64,000 nt of DNA, taken from assembly GCF_024519315.1 (NCBI RefSeq), contig NZ_JANIIC010000002.1:124001-188000 (forward strand). Direction: 5' to 3'. This document shows positions 47,170-57,304 of this stretch, in pieces. Numbering within the stretch: position 1 is the first letter of the stretch; every line of letters starts with the position of its first letter. Below the pieces are notes generated by a model. That model ran no database searches. It was not told the origin of the DNA and was given only the letters and a program-made list of their open reading frames with translations. Made by a program: the position numbers and the translations under genes. This stretch comes from Streptomyces malaysiensis subsp. samsunensis. Lineage in GTDB: Bacteria > Actinomycetota > Actinomycetes > Streptomycetales > Streptomycetaceae.

Positions 47170-48504
47170 ATGATCAACACCGGACAGCAGTCCGTACGAA
47201 GCGAGACGGCAGACGGCGGTGAGGTGGTACGCGTCGGCGAGGTGGCGCGGCACGAGGCGATGGGCGGGGCGCGGGGCGCGAGGTACGAGGGCTATGAGGC
47301 GTATGAGGGCGGCAGCCCCGAGGCGGAGCGGCTGCGCTTCGAGAAGCTGACGCGTGAGCTGCTGCGGATGCAGCGGGTGCACCCCGACCGCGCGGACGGC
47401 TCGGGCGTCCCCCAGCTGCTGCGCCCCTTCCGCGCCAGGGCGGCGCTGGGCGTGGAGAACGCCCGGCTGCGGTTCCATGACGGCCTTCCGCCGGGGCTGT
47501 GCGTGGGCTACGCCCGGCCGGGCGCCGAGTACCCGGCCGTGGTGCGGCTGTCCAGCGCGAGCGGCACCGAGCCGTACGGCGCCACGCCCGATCTGCGCCG
47601 GATCGCGGTGCGGGTGCAGGCAGGTCCGGAGGAGACCCACGATCTGCTGGCCACCAGCTTCCCGGTGTCGCATGCCGCCGACGCGCATGAGTTCGTGGCC
47701 TTCGCCAAGGCCACGGCGGGCGCGGGGAGCACCGTGGAGAAGGCGTTCGGGCTCTTCGTCCAGTTGCCGCTGGCGGTGGGCTGGGCCACCGCCGACCGGA
47801 TGCGCCGCAATCTGCGGATCGCCACCCGCCATACGGTGGGCTCGCTGGCCCGCGAGACCTTCTGGAGCCGGGGCGCGATCCTGTGGGGCCCGGCCGGTCC
47901 GGTGCGCTTCCAGCTGCGCCCGGCGCCCGGCGGCACCCCCGCTCCCCCGCCCGACCGCGGCGACCCGGACTATCTCCACCGTGAGCTGGCGATGCGGCTG
48001 TCCACCGGCGACATCGCCTTCGAGCTGTGTGTGCAGCGCTATCTGGACGACCGGCGCACCCCGGTCGAGGACGGTTCGGTGGAGTGGCGGGAGAGCGACG
48101 CGCCGGTCGTCCCGGTCGCGGTGCTCACCGTGCCGCGCCAGGACCTGGACAGCGACCGGGCCCGGTCCGCGGCCGGCCGGGTCGAGCGGCTGGCGTTCAA
48201 CCCCTGGCACACCACCGAGGAGTTCCGTCCGCTCGGCAATCTCAACCGGGCCCGCAAGGCCGCGTCCGAGACCGCCGCGGCGGACCGCCTCGGCCCGCGC
48301 CTCCACCACACCGCCGAACCGCCGCGCGCCCCGCTGCTGCCCGACCCGGTGCGCGCGGCCGTCGATCTGCCGGTGCGCGCCGCCTTCGGCCTGGTCAACC
48401 GCTGTGTGCCCTGGCACCGGCTACCGGCCCCGCTGGGGCTGCTCAACCCGGTCACACTGGGCCGGACACTGCGCCGGTTCGGCCTCGGCAAGACCGCTCC
48501 CTGA
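47170..48504 (+). CDS. Catalase-like haem protein (SrpA type)
   Basis: 444 residues. Catalase-fold motifs include VVRLSSASGTEPYGATPDLR, DLLATSFPVSHAADAHEFV and FNPWHTTEEFRPLGNLNRAR near the proximal haem region. The usual tetrameric catalase signature is incomplete, so peroxidase rather than catalase activity is possible. The broken ccr gene on the other strand ends 13 bp beyond this stop. Confidence 0.8.
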   Translation: MINTGQQSVRSETADGGEVVRVGEVARHEAMGGARGARYEGYEAYEGGSPEAERLRFEKLTRELLRMQRVHPDRADGSGVPQLLRPFRARAALGVENARLRFHDGLPPGLCVGYARPGAEYPAVVRLSSASGTEPYGATPDLRRIAVRVQAGPEETHDLLATSFPVSHAADAHEFVAFAKATAGAGSTVEKAFGLFVQLPLAVGWATADRMRRNLRIATRHTVGSLARETFWSRGAILWGPAGPVRFQLRPAPGGTPAPPPDRGDPDYLHRELAMRLSTGDIAFELCVQRYLDDRRTPVEDGSVEWRESDAPVVPVAVLTVPRQDLDSDRARSAAGRVERLAFNPWHTTEEFRPLGNLNRARKAASETAAADRLGPRLHHTAEPPRAPLLPDPVRAAVDLPVRAAFGLVNRCVPWHRLPAPLGLLNPVTLGRTLRRFGLGKTAP

Positions 48505-48516
48505 GGAGTCGACCGC

Positions 48517-49599
48517 CCGCTTGAGCGCCATCCACAGATAGCGGTTGTCGTACTCATGGCGGAAGCCGGAGGTCGAGGCGCAGGTGACGATCGTGCCGCC
48601 GCGCCGCGCCACATACACACTGGCGCCGAACGTCTCCCGGCCGGGGGTGCTCCACGACGATGTCCGGGTCCTCGCCGCCGGTCAGCTCGCGGATCCGGGA
48701 CCCGAAGCGCTTCCACTCCCTGGGGTCGGGCGTGACCGGGTCCTTCCAGAAGCGATAGCCCTCCTCGGCCCGGTCGATGACCAGCTCGGCCCCCATGGAG
48801 CGGACGAGTTCGGCCTTGCGCCGCCCGGAGACCACACACACCGGGATCGCCCCGCCGTTGACGGCCAGTTGGGACGCGTACGAGCCGAGTCCACCTGCCG
48901 CGCCCCAGATGAGGGTCACATCGCCCTGTTTCATCCGGGCGCCGTTGCGGGAGACGAGCTGCCGGTAGGCCGTGGAGTTGACCAGGCCGGAGGAGGCGGC
49001 CTCCTCCCAGGTGAGGTGGCGGGCATCGGCATCAGCTGGTTGGCCTTGACCAGCGAGAGCTCGGCGAGCCCGCCGAAGTTGGTCTCGAAACCCCAGATGC
49101 GCTGCTCGGGGTCGAGCATGCTGTCGTCATGGCCGTCCGGGGAGCGCAGCTCGATGGACAGGCAGTGGGCCACCACCCGGTCGCCCGGCTTCCAGTGGCG
49201 CACCCCCGGCCCGGTGCGCAGCACCACACCGGCCAGATCGGAGCCGAGGACGTGGTAGGGCTGGTCGTGGCGGGCGGCTCCGGGGTCGTCGGTCCGCGCG
49301 TACCGCTCCAGGAAGCCGAAGGTCGGCAGCGGCTCGAAGATGGCGCTCCAGACGGTGTTGTAGTTGATCGCGCTGGCCATGACCGCGATCACCGCCTCAC
49401 CCGGGCCCGGTTCGGGGGTGGGCACCTCACGTATGTGGAGCGACTTCTGGGGGTCCTTGTCCTTGGTGGCCATGCCCTCGAACATTTCGGATTCCTCTTT
49501 GAGGATCACCGCGCCCCGATAGGACTCGGGAACCTTCAAGGCGGCGAAATCCGCGGCCACCGCATCCTCTGCCAGCATGGCACTGATGATGTCCTGCAC
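48517..49599 (-). pseudogene. ccr: Crotonyl-CoA carboxylase/reductase, frameshifted and truncated
   Basis: Three frames together reconstruct Ccr from its N-terminus (MQDIISAMLAEDAVAADFAA) to CASTSGFRHEYDNRYLWMALKR. A first shift falls near 49020-49024 (after LVKANQLMPMP). A second is at the G-run 48643-48647 (IVVEHP then GRETFGASVYVARR in another frame). Similarity stops abruptly at 48517, removing roughly the last 90-100 residues. Intact Ccr makes ethylmalonyl-CoA from crotonyl-CoA, CO2 and NADPH as a polyketide extender; this copy should be inactive. CCCCTA motifs lie upstream. Confidence 0.9.
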
Positions 49600-49672
49600 G
49601 ACATGTCCTCCGATGTACCGCTCCGGGCACCCTGTGTCCCGGAGGCTATGGCAGCGGCCACGATCCGAATAA

Positions 49673-49714
49673 CCCCTAGCTCCGCCCAGGTCCGGCCCCC
49701 TAGGCGCCCCCCTA
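49673..49714. promoter_or_regulatory. CCCCTA motif cluster upstream of ccr
   Basis: CCCCTA occurs at 49673, 49697 and 49709 (in AACCCCTAG, GCCCCCTAGG and CCCCCCTATAC), 74-115 bp upstream of the ccr start. Similar clusters precede the PKS, rmlA and fabH genes. Confidence 0.55.
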
Positions 49715-50080
49715 TACGGCCAGGGAGTGCAGACAGGCGATGAGTGTGCGGGCCTCGACGTTGACGTAATGGCTGTGGCGAATCAGGTCGAGCAGCTGAC
49801 GCACCGCCATCCAGCGGTAGTGCGGCGGTTCCTCGGGAACGGCGCTCAGCTCCGTCTCCACGACGAGATAGCGGTTGAAGGCGTGGAAGAAGCGGCCACC
49901 CTCCTCGGAGAGCACGGTGTCGAACCGCACCCGGTCGGCCGGCGCCTCCACCACGTCCTCGAGGAACGGCGGGGTGGCCCCCGCGGGCAGATGGGTGTAG
50001 TTGCGCGGGGTGCACTGCACGGTGGGTGCCAGCTCCACCACGTCCGTGTAGCCGGGTTCGGCGCGGTCTCCTCGGCGGCT
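49712..50080 (-). pseudogene. NDP-hexose 2,3-dehydratase, C-terminal remnant
   Basis: About 120 codons match only the C-terminal quarter of EvaA/TylCVI-type dehydratases: AEPGYTDVVELAPTVQCTPR, VRFDTVLSEEGGRFFHAFNR and YRWMAVRQLLDLIRHSHYVN. The intact family is about 450-480 residues. Upstream the same frame meets the TAA of the ABC ATPase gene, so the first ~350 codons are missing. GTG 50041 could start a 109-residue peptide, but without the active-site region. Intact enzymes commit NDP-4-keto-6-deoxyglucose to 2-deoxysugars. Confidence 0.88.
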
Positions 50081-50995
50081 TTAGTTGGCGGGCTTGGAGC
50101 CGGTCAGGGCGACGAAGGCGTCATCGAGACTCGCCTGTTCCAGGCGGAGTTCGTTCGCCACGATCTGATTGCGGGCCAGGACGGAGATCACCGCGTAGAC
50201 CACATTGCCCTTGCCGACCACCGTCACCTGGGACTTGGACCGGGTCACACTGCTCACCTCGGGCAGCGAGGTGAGCAGTTCGTCGTCCATCGGAACGGAC
50301 GGCTTGAAGCGGATGATCTGCTGTTCATCGACCCTGGACACCAGTCCGGACGGGGTGTCCAGGGCGACGACCCGGCCGGATTCGATGATGGCGATCCGAT
50401 CGCAGAGCCGCTCGGCCTCCTCCATGAAGTGGGTGACCAGCAGCACGGTCACATCCTGCTCCCGGACCTTCTCGATCAGCTTCCAGGTCTCGCGCCTGGC
50501 GTGCGGGTCCAGTGCGGTGGTCAGCTCGTCGAAGACGGCGATCCTGGGGTTGCCGACGAGGGCGAGCGCGATGGACAGCCGCTGCCGCTGTCCGCCGGAC
50601 AGCGATCCGTAGGCCGCGTCGGCCTTGCCGGACAGACCCCACTCCTCGATGAGCTCGCGCCAGTCGACGGGGTCGCGGTAGAAGGTGCTGTAGAGCTCGA
50701 GCGCCTCCCACACCTTCATCTTGGGCGGCAGTTCGCTCTGCTGGAGCTGGATCCCGATGGACTCGCGCAGCTCGGCGAGGTCCTTGTCCTTCAGCGGGTC
50801 CAGGCCCATCACGGAGATCTCGCCGCCGTCGCGTTTGCGCATTCCCTCGATGCACTCCACGGCGGTGGTCTTGCCCGCGCCGTTGGGCCCGAGGATGCCG
50901 AAGATCTCGCCCTCCTCCACGGAGAAGGACACGTCCTGTACCGCCACATGATTGCGGTATTCCTTGCGCAGGTTACTGACCTCGATCAGCGGCAT
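50081..50995 (-). CDS. ABC transporter ATP-binding protein (DrrA-like), permease missing
   Basis: 304 residues from ATG 50995 with a GAGGAGG ribosome site. Walker A GPNGAGKTT, Q-loop QLQQSELP, signature YGSLSGGQRQR, Walker B RIAVFDELTTALDP and switch His in LLVTHFMEE. The C-terminal extension is typical of antibiotic-export ATPases. The expected permease gene is absent; instead the 2,3-dehydratase remnant follows in the same frame after the TAA. It would have exported the polyketide. Confidence 0.92.
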   Translation of the reverse strand: MPLIEVSNLRKEYRNHVAVQDVSFSVEEGEIFGILGPNGAGKTTAVECIEGMRKRDGGEISVMGLDPLKDKDLAELRESIGIQLQQSELPPKMKVWEALELYSTFYRDPVDWRELIEEWGLSGKADAAYGSLSGGQRQRLSIALALVGNPRIAVFDELTTALDPHARRETWKLIEKVREQDVTVLLVTHFMEEAERLCDRIAIIESGRVVALDTPSGLVSRVDEQQIIRFKPSVPMDDELLTSLPEVSSVTRSKSQVTVVGKGNVVYAVISVLARNQIVANELRLEQASLDDAFVALTGSKPAN

Positions 50996-51097
50996 CGGCC
51001 CGGGTCCTCCTCGCTCGGTTCCTTCACTCTTCCACCGTAGGAAGCGGATATCCCCCGCGGATCGGCCCATCGGCTGCCCACCGGGCTGATCCTCCCT

Positions 51098-51136
51098 CCA
51101 CCGACCGGCTGAGCGGCCGCATCAACCGATCGGTGG
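51098..51136. terminator. Hairpin after the PKS-epimerase chimera
   Basis: CCACCGACCGG (51098-51108) pairs with CCGATCGGTGG (51126-51136) at ten of eleven positions with a 17-base loop, 22 bp past the stop at 51158. Confidence 0.6.
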
Positions 51137-51157
51137 ATGGGGGCAGGCCGGGCCGGG

Positions 51158-51712
51158 TCAGCCGCGCCGGGGGTGCAGCGCCCGGCAGACCTCGTAGGAC
51201 GGCAGCAGACCGGCCCGTTCGGCCTCGGCCAGACCGGGGGCGTTCCGGTCGCGCCGGGAGACCAGATACTCCAGGTCCCCGGGCCAGGGCAGGCCGAGCG
51301 CCGGGTCGAAGGGGTCGATCTCGTGCTCGGCGCCCGGGTTGTACTCCGCCGAGTTCAGATAGGCCGCCACCGTGTCGTCCCGCAGCGCGATGAAGGCGTG
51401 GCCGAGGCCCTCCTCCAGATAGACCGCCCGGTACGAGACGGGGTCGAGACGCACACTGTCCCAGCGCCCGAAGGTGGGCGAGCCCACCCACAAGTCGACC
51501 ACCACATCGAGGAGTTCACCGCTGACGCAGGTCACCATCTTGGCCTGGCCCGGGGGGACGTCCGCGTAGTGCACCCCGCGGACGGTGCCGCGCCGGGAGA
51601 CGCTGTGGTGGTTCTGGCCCAGGCGCAGCGGATGGCCGACGGCCGCGGAGAAGGCGGATTCGGTGTAGTGGGCGACGAACGCGCCGCGCTCGTCACGATG
51701 GACGTCCGGGCG
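51158..51712 (-). pseudogene. dTDP-4-keto-6-deoxyhexose 3,5-epimerase domain, joined in frame to a PKS
   Basis: 184 codons carry almost a whole RmlC-type epimerase: HRDERGAFVAHYTESAF, the catalytic-His block RGTVRGVHYADVPPGQAKMV, LDVVVDLWVGSPTFGRWDSV, and YLEEGLGHAFIALRDDTVAA with YLNSAEYNP. Only the first ~15-20 residues and the start codon are replaced: the frame enters directly from PKS ketoreductase-type sequence. As an isolated domain it could fold, but it has no start of its own. Intact homologues convert dTDP-4-keto-D sugars to the L series. Confidence 0.87.
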
Positions 51713-54700
51713 CGACTCCAGGTCCACATACGACTCCAGGTGGACCCCGGCCGCGAAGAGGCTCTCGGTCACCTCGAGCCCGTCGTCGCCGACCAGCGCG
51801 GCCCGGGTCAGCGGGGTGGGCCGGTCGGAGCCGGTGAGAGCGGGCCAGTCGAGCTGGAACAGCGATTCGCTGCTCGCGGCGCGGGCGCCGCTGAGCTGGT
51901 CGCCGGCCATCTTCCGCAGCAGCCCCTCGACGGTGGCCACCGGGCGGCCGGTCGGGTCGGCCACCGCGAGCGCCACGGTGTCCTCCCCGGCCGGGGAGAT
52001 CCGCACCCGCACCTCGTCGGCCCCGGCGGCGTGCAGCGACACCCCGGTCCAGGAGAACGGCAGCCGCCCCTGGGCCGTCCCGGGGTCCTCCCCGGCGAAG
52101 AGGGTGCCGAGCGCTATGCCGTGCAAGGAGGCGTCGAGCAGGGCCGGGTGGATCCCGTACCCGGCGGCGGCCGACCGCTGCTCCTGGGCCAGCCGCACCT
52201 CGGCGAACACCTCGTCGCCGCGCAGCCAGGCGGCCCGCAGGCCCCGGAAGGCCGGGCCGTAGCCGAAGCCGCCCGCCGCGTACCGCTCGTACATGTCGCT
52301 GACGTCGAGTTCGGTGGCGTCCGCCGGAGGCCACGCGGTCAGCTCCGCGGGAGTGGCGGATGCGGCGGTGGCGGATGCGGCGGTGGCGGATCCGGCGGTG
52401 GCGAGCGTACCGGTGGCGTGCGGGGTCCATGGCTCGCCGAACCCGGCGCCCTCGGGGCGGGAGTGGACGTTCAGCGGGCGCCGCCCGCTCTCGTCGGGTT
52501 CGCCGACGGTCACCCGGAGGGTGAGCGCGCCACGGGCGGGGAGGATCAGCGGCGCCTGGAGGGTCAGCTCCTCGACCTGGTCGCAGCCGACCTGGTCCGG
52601 CCTGGACGGCCAGTTCCAGGAAGGCGGTGCCGGGGAAGAGGACCGTACCGGAGACGGCGTGGTCGGCCAGCCAGGGCTGGGTGGCCAGGAACAGCCGTCC
52701 GGTGAGCACCAGGCCGTCGGTGTCGGCGAGTTCGACGGCGGCGCCCAGCAGCGGATGCCCGGCCGCGCCAAGACCCGCCGAGGTCACATCGCCCGCCCGG
52801 TCGGGGCCGTCCAGCCAGTGGCGCTGCCGCTGGAAGGCGTATGTGGGCAGCTCCACCCGGCGGGCGCCGCGGCCCGCGAACACCATCTCCCAGTCCACCG
52901 CGCCGCCATGGGCGTGCACCCGGCCGACCCCGGCCAGCAGCGCTTCGGCCTCGTCGCGGTCCTCGTGCAGCGGGGCGATGAAGGCGGCGGCACCGGCGTC
53001 GGCGACACACTCCTGGCCCATCACGGACAGCACACCGGCCGGGCCGACCTCCACATAGCGGGTCACGCCTCGGTCCTCGAGGAACCGCATCCCGTCCTGG
53101 AAACGCACCGGCTGCCGCACATGGCGCAGCCAGTACTCGGGCGAGCACAGCTCCTCCGCCACCGCCTCGCCGGTCACATTGGACACCACCGCGATCCGGG
53201 GGGCGGCATAGGACAGCTCACCGGCGACCTTGGCGAACTCCTCCAGCATGGGCTCCATCAGCGGCGAGTGGGCGGCGATGCCGACCCGCAGCCGCCTGCT
53301 CTTGACGCCGACCGCTTCCGCGATCCGCAGGACGGCCGTCTCCTCGCCGGAAATCACCGTGGCGGCCGGGCCGTTGACCGCGCCGAGGGCCACCTGGTCC
53401 TCGTGGCCCTCCAGATGGGGCAGCACCCCGGCCTCGCCGGTCTGGAGCGAGACCATCGCGCCTCCGGCGGGCAGCGAGTCCATCAGCCGCCCCCGGGCCG
53501 CCACCAGCGCACAGGCGTCCGCCAGCGAGAACACCCCCGCCACATGCGCCGCCGCCAGCTCGCCCACCGAGTGGCCGACCAGGAAGTCCGGGCGCAGACC
53601 CCAGGACTCGACCAGCCGGTACAGCGCCAGCTCGACGGCGAACAACCCGGTCTGGGTGAACACGGTCCGGTTCAGCGGCTCCGCGTCCGCGCCGAAGACC
53701 ACTTCCCGCACCGAACCGTCGAGATGGCGGTCCAGCTCGGCGCACACCGTGTCGAACGCCGCCGCGAACACCGGGAAGGCCGCATACAACTCGCTTCCCA
53801 TTCCGGGCCGTTGAGCGCCCTGGCCGGTGAACAGGAAGGCCGTCTTCCCGGTGTCGGCCACCGTCTCCGGGGCCGCCCCCGAGGCCAGCTCCGCCAGGCC
53901 CCGCAGCAGCTCCTCCCGCTCGGCGCCGACGACCACGGCCCGGTGGCCGAAGGCCGAGCGGCTGGTCGCCAGCGCGTAACCGACCTCCGCCGGGCGCAGC
54001 TCCGGCCGCTCCTCCAGATGGTCCCGCAGACACTCAGCCGCTTGCTCTTGGCCCCCACCGCCTCCGCCACCGCGAGCACCGCCGACTCCTCACCGGAAAT
54101 CACCGTCGCCGCCGGACCATTGACCGCCACCACGCTCACCCGGTCCTCGTAACCGGCCAGACGCGGTGTCACATCCGCCTCGGCGGCCTTCAGCGACACC
54201 ATCGCGCCCCCTTCGGGCAGCGCCTGCATCAGCCGCCCCCGGGCCGCCACCAGCGCACAGGCGTCCGCCAGCGAGAACACCCCCGCCACATGCGCCGCAG
54301 CCAACTCCCCCACCGAATGCCCCACCAGGAAATCCGGCACAACACCCCACGACTCCACCAACCGGAACAGCGCCACCTCCAAAGCGAACAGCCCGGTCTG
54401 TGTGAACACCGTCCGGTCCAACGCCACCGCATCCCCGCCGAACACCACATCCCGCACCGAACCATCCACATGACGGTCCAACTCCGCACACACCGCATCG
54501 AACGCCACCGCGAACACCGGGAAGGCTCCGTACAACTCCCGCCCCATACCCAGCGGCTGCGCACCCTGCCCGGTGAACAGGAACGCCGTCCCACCGCCGC
54601 TCGTCGCCATGCCCGGGACCATGCCCGCGGCCAGATCGTCGAGGCCCCTCAGCAGCTTCGCGGTCACGGCCGACGACCGCCGCACGGTGACCGAAGGCGG

Positions 54701-56180
54701 ACCGGGTCAACGCCAGCGAGTACCCCACATCCACCGCACCCAGCTCCGGCCGCTCCGCGACGAACGACCGCAACCGCCGCGCCTGAGCCCGCAACGCCCC
54801 CTCACCGCGCGCCGAGAGCACCCACGGCACCGCGTCCGGGGCCGTCGGCCGTTCCGGGGTCGGGGCCGGGGTCAGGGCCGGGGTCGGGTTCTCGGCGGGT
54901 GCCTGTTCCAGCACCATGTGCACATTGGTGCCGCCCATGCCGAACGAGCTGACGCCCGCGAGCCGTGGGGCGTCCGCCTCGGTGGCCCAGGCGTCAAGGC
55001 TGGTCTGGACCGTCAGGCCCAGGGTGTCCAGGGGGATCGCGGGGTTCGGCGTCTCGTGGTTGAGGGTCGGGAACAGCTCGCGGTGGGCGAGCGAGAGCAC
55101 CGTCTTGATGAGGCCGGTGATGCCCGCCGCGCCTTCGAGGTGGCCCACGTTCGTCTTGACGGAGCCGACCCGCAGGGGCGCGTCGTCGGCCCTGCGGGCG
55201 CCAAGGACCGCGCCCAGCGCCTCGGCCTCGACCGGGTCGCCGACCTTGGGTCCGGTGCCGTGCAGTTCGACGTACTGGACCTTGGCGGGGTCGACCCCGG
55301 CGCGCTCGTAGGCGGCGCGCAGCATGGCTTCCTGCCCGTGGGCCGCGGGGGTGGTGAGGCTGTCGCCGCCGCCGTCGTTGTTGGCCTCGGAGCCGCGGAT
55401 CACACACAGCACGGGGTCGCCGTCGCGCAGCGCGTCCGGGAGCCGCTTGAGCACGACGAGACCGCCGCCCTCACCGCGCACATACCCGTTGGCGCGGGCG
55501 TCGAAGGTGTAGGAACGGCCGTCCGGGGAGAGCGCGCCGAACCGGGAGGCGGCGATGAAGCTGTCGGGGGCGAGGTTGAGCTGGACGCCGCCCGCCACGG
55601 CGGTCTCGGTCTCGCCGCGCCGCAGGCTCTCGCAGGCCAGGTGTACGGCGGCCAGCGAGGAGGACTGCCCGGTGTCCACGGCCACGCTGGGGCCGCGCAG
55701 CCCGAGGGCGTAGGAGACGCGGTTGGCGATGATGCCGCGGTTCAGACCGGTGAGGGTGTGCTGGGTGATGGCGGCCGGGTCGCGCCGGTGGACCAGCGTC
55801 GCGTAGTCATCGGCGATCGCGCCGATGAAGACTCCGGTGCGGCTGCCTTCGAGATGTGCGGGAAGGAGTCCGGCATTTTCCAGTGCCTCCCAGCACAGTT
55901 CCAGCGCGAACCGCTGCTGGGGGTCCATCGCCAGTGCCTCGCGGGGGGAAATCCCGAAGAACTCCGGATCGAACTCCGCTGCCGTTTCGACGAACCCGCC
56001 GAATCGAATGCCGGCGTCCCGCAGCTCATCGGCATACCGGTCCGCCGGGATCCGAGTAATGGCGCTCTCTCCATTGCGCAGCAACTGCCGCAACTCATCC
56101 GGGGTCGATGCGCCCGGCACGCGACATGCCATACCGATGACCGCGATGTGCCCGTCACGCACCAGGGAGTTCTCCGACAT
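51713..56180 (-). pseudogene. Type I polyketide synthase: KSQ loading module fused to a broken extender module
   Basis: Start ATG 56180 with GAGG upstream. KS, residues ~12-430: the active-site Cys is Gln172 ([15 protein letters not shown]), with [10 protein letters not shown] and [10 protein letters not shown], so this is a decarboxylating KSQ loading domain. A frameshift near 54659 precedes AT1 (TGQGAQ, GHSVGE), which stops at KSKRLSV near 54031. There it joins, in a new frame, the KS-AT linker of another module ([12 protein letters not shown]). A full AT2 follows (GHSVGE, IAAHSPLM), then DH (HAVSGTVLFP; LLDASLHG) interrupted by a shift near 52598. The beginning of a KR-type region (FQLDWPALTG) runs into the epimerase. 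No ACP is left, so it cannot work. Confidence 0.9.
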
Positions 56181-56275
56181 CACGACCTCAGACTCTTCTC
56201 TCAGTTGAGATACGACGCGACTGGACTGACCATGATCCGGAAGTCGACGGTATGGGGCGGGAGTCGACTCAACCA

Positions 56276-56313
56276 CCCCTAACCGCATCCACCCCTAACC
56301 GCAGGTGTAGGGG
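56276..56313. promoter_or_regulatory. CCCCTA direct and inverted repeats upstream of the PKS
   Basis: CCACCCCTAACCGCA occurs twice, 16 bp apart (CCCCTA at 56276 and 56292), followed by the inverted TAGGGGTGG (TAGGGG at 56308), again 16 bp on. About 96-133 bp upstream of the PKS ATG and ending beside the rmlB stop. Confidence 0.65.
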
Positions 56314-56316
56314 TGG

Positions 56317-57291
56317 TCATATCTTCTTGAGCGGCTCCCACCAACCGCGGTGAGCCATATACCACTTGGCGGTTTCCGCGAGACCGTTCTCGAATGACAT
56401 CTCGGGACGGTATCCGAGTTCCGCGGAGATCTTCGCGATGTCCACCGAGTAACGGCGGTCATGGCCCTTGCGGTCGGGCACCCGCTCGATCAGCGACCGG
56501 TCGGCGCCGAGCAGTTCGAGCAGCCGTTCCGTGAGTTCCAGATTGGTCAGTTCGGTGCCGCCGCCGATGTTGTAGACCTCGCCCGGTCGGCCGTTCTCGG
56601 CGACCAGGGCGATACCGCGGCAGTGGTCGTCCACATGCAGCCAGTCCCGCACATTTCCGCCGTCGCCGTAGAGCGGCAGCGGTCTGCCGTCCATGAGGTG
56701 GGTGACAAAGAGCGGAATGACCTTCTCGGGGTGCTGGTAGGGACCGTAGTTGTTGGAGCAGCGGGTCACGCAGACCGGCAGTCCGTGGGTGCGGTGGAAG
56801 GCCCTGGCCAGCAGATCGGATGACGCCTTGGAAGCGGAATACGGCGAGTTGGGTTCCAGCGGTTCCTCCTCGCTCCAGGAGCCGCTTTCGATGGAGCCGT
56901 AGACCTCGTCCGTGGAGATGTGGACGAATTTTCCGACCTCCCCGTTCACGGCCGCGTTGAGGAGGGTGTGCGTGCCCAGGACATTGGTGCGCACGAATTC
57001 CTCGGCGCCGGATATCGAGCGGTCGACATGTGATTCGGCGGCGAAGTGGACCACCAGATCGGTGCCCCGCAGCAGCTCGCCGACGAGTTCGCCGTCACAG
57101 ATGTCGCCGCGGACGAAGCGCAGCCGGGGGCTGTCGGCGACCTCGGCGAGGTTGGCCTCGCTGCCCGCGTAGGTGAGCTTGTCGACCACCACGACCTGGG
57201 CGTCCGCCCACGCCGGGTACGCCCCTGTCAAGGTCTGCCGGACGAAGTGGGAGCCGATGAAGCCCGCGCCGCCGGTCACAACTATGCGCAC
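56317..57291 (-). CDS. rfbB: dTDP-glucose 4,6-dehydratase
   Basis: 324 residues from GTG 57291, nine bases after GAAGGG; a TTG three codons upstream is the alternative. NAD motif VVTGGAGFIGSHFVRQ, active-site HISTDEVYGS and YSASKASSD, and NYGPYQHPEKVIPLFV. Converts dTDP-glucose to dTDP-4-keto-6-deoxyglucose. Follows rmlA by 13 bp; one of the few intact genes of the cluster. Confidence 0.95.
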   Translation of the reverse strand: MRIVVTGGAGFIGSHFVRQTLTGAYPAWADAQVVVVDKLTYAGSEANLAEVADSPRLRFVRGDICDGELVGELLRGTDLVVHFAAESHVDRSISGAEEFVRTNVLGTHTLLNAAVNGEVGKFVHISTDEVYGSIESGSWSEEEPLEPNSPYSASKASSDLLARAFHRTHGLPVCVTRCSNNYGPYQHPEKVIPLFVTHLMDGRPLPLYGDGGNVRDWLHVDDHCRGIALVAENGRPGEVYNIGGGTELTNLELTERLLELLGADRSLIERVPDRKGHDRRYSVDIAKISAELGYRPEMSFENGLAETAKWYMAHRGWWEPLKKI

Positions 57292-57304
57292 TGGAGACAA
57301 CCCT

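Noticed and set aside
54090..56288. Upstream start for the PKS at 56288
   Set aside because: The extra 36 codons overlap the CCCCTA promoter motifs and lack KS docking-domain character; ATG 56180 has a ribosome site.
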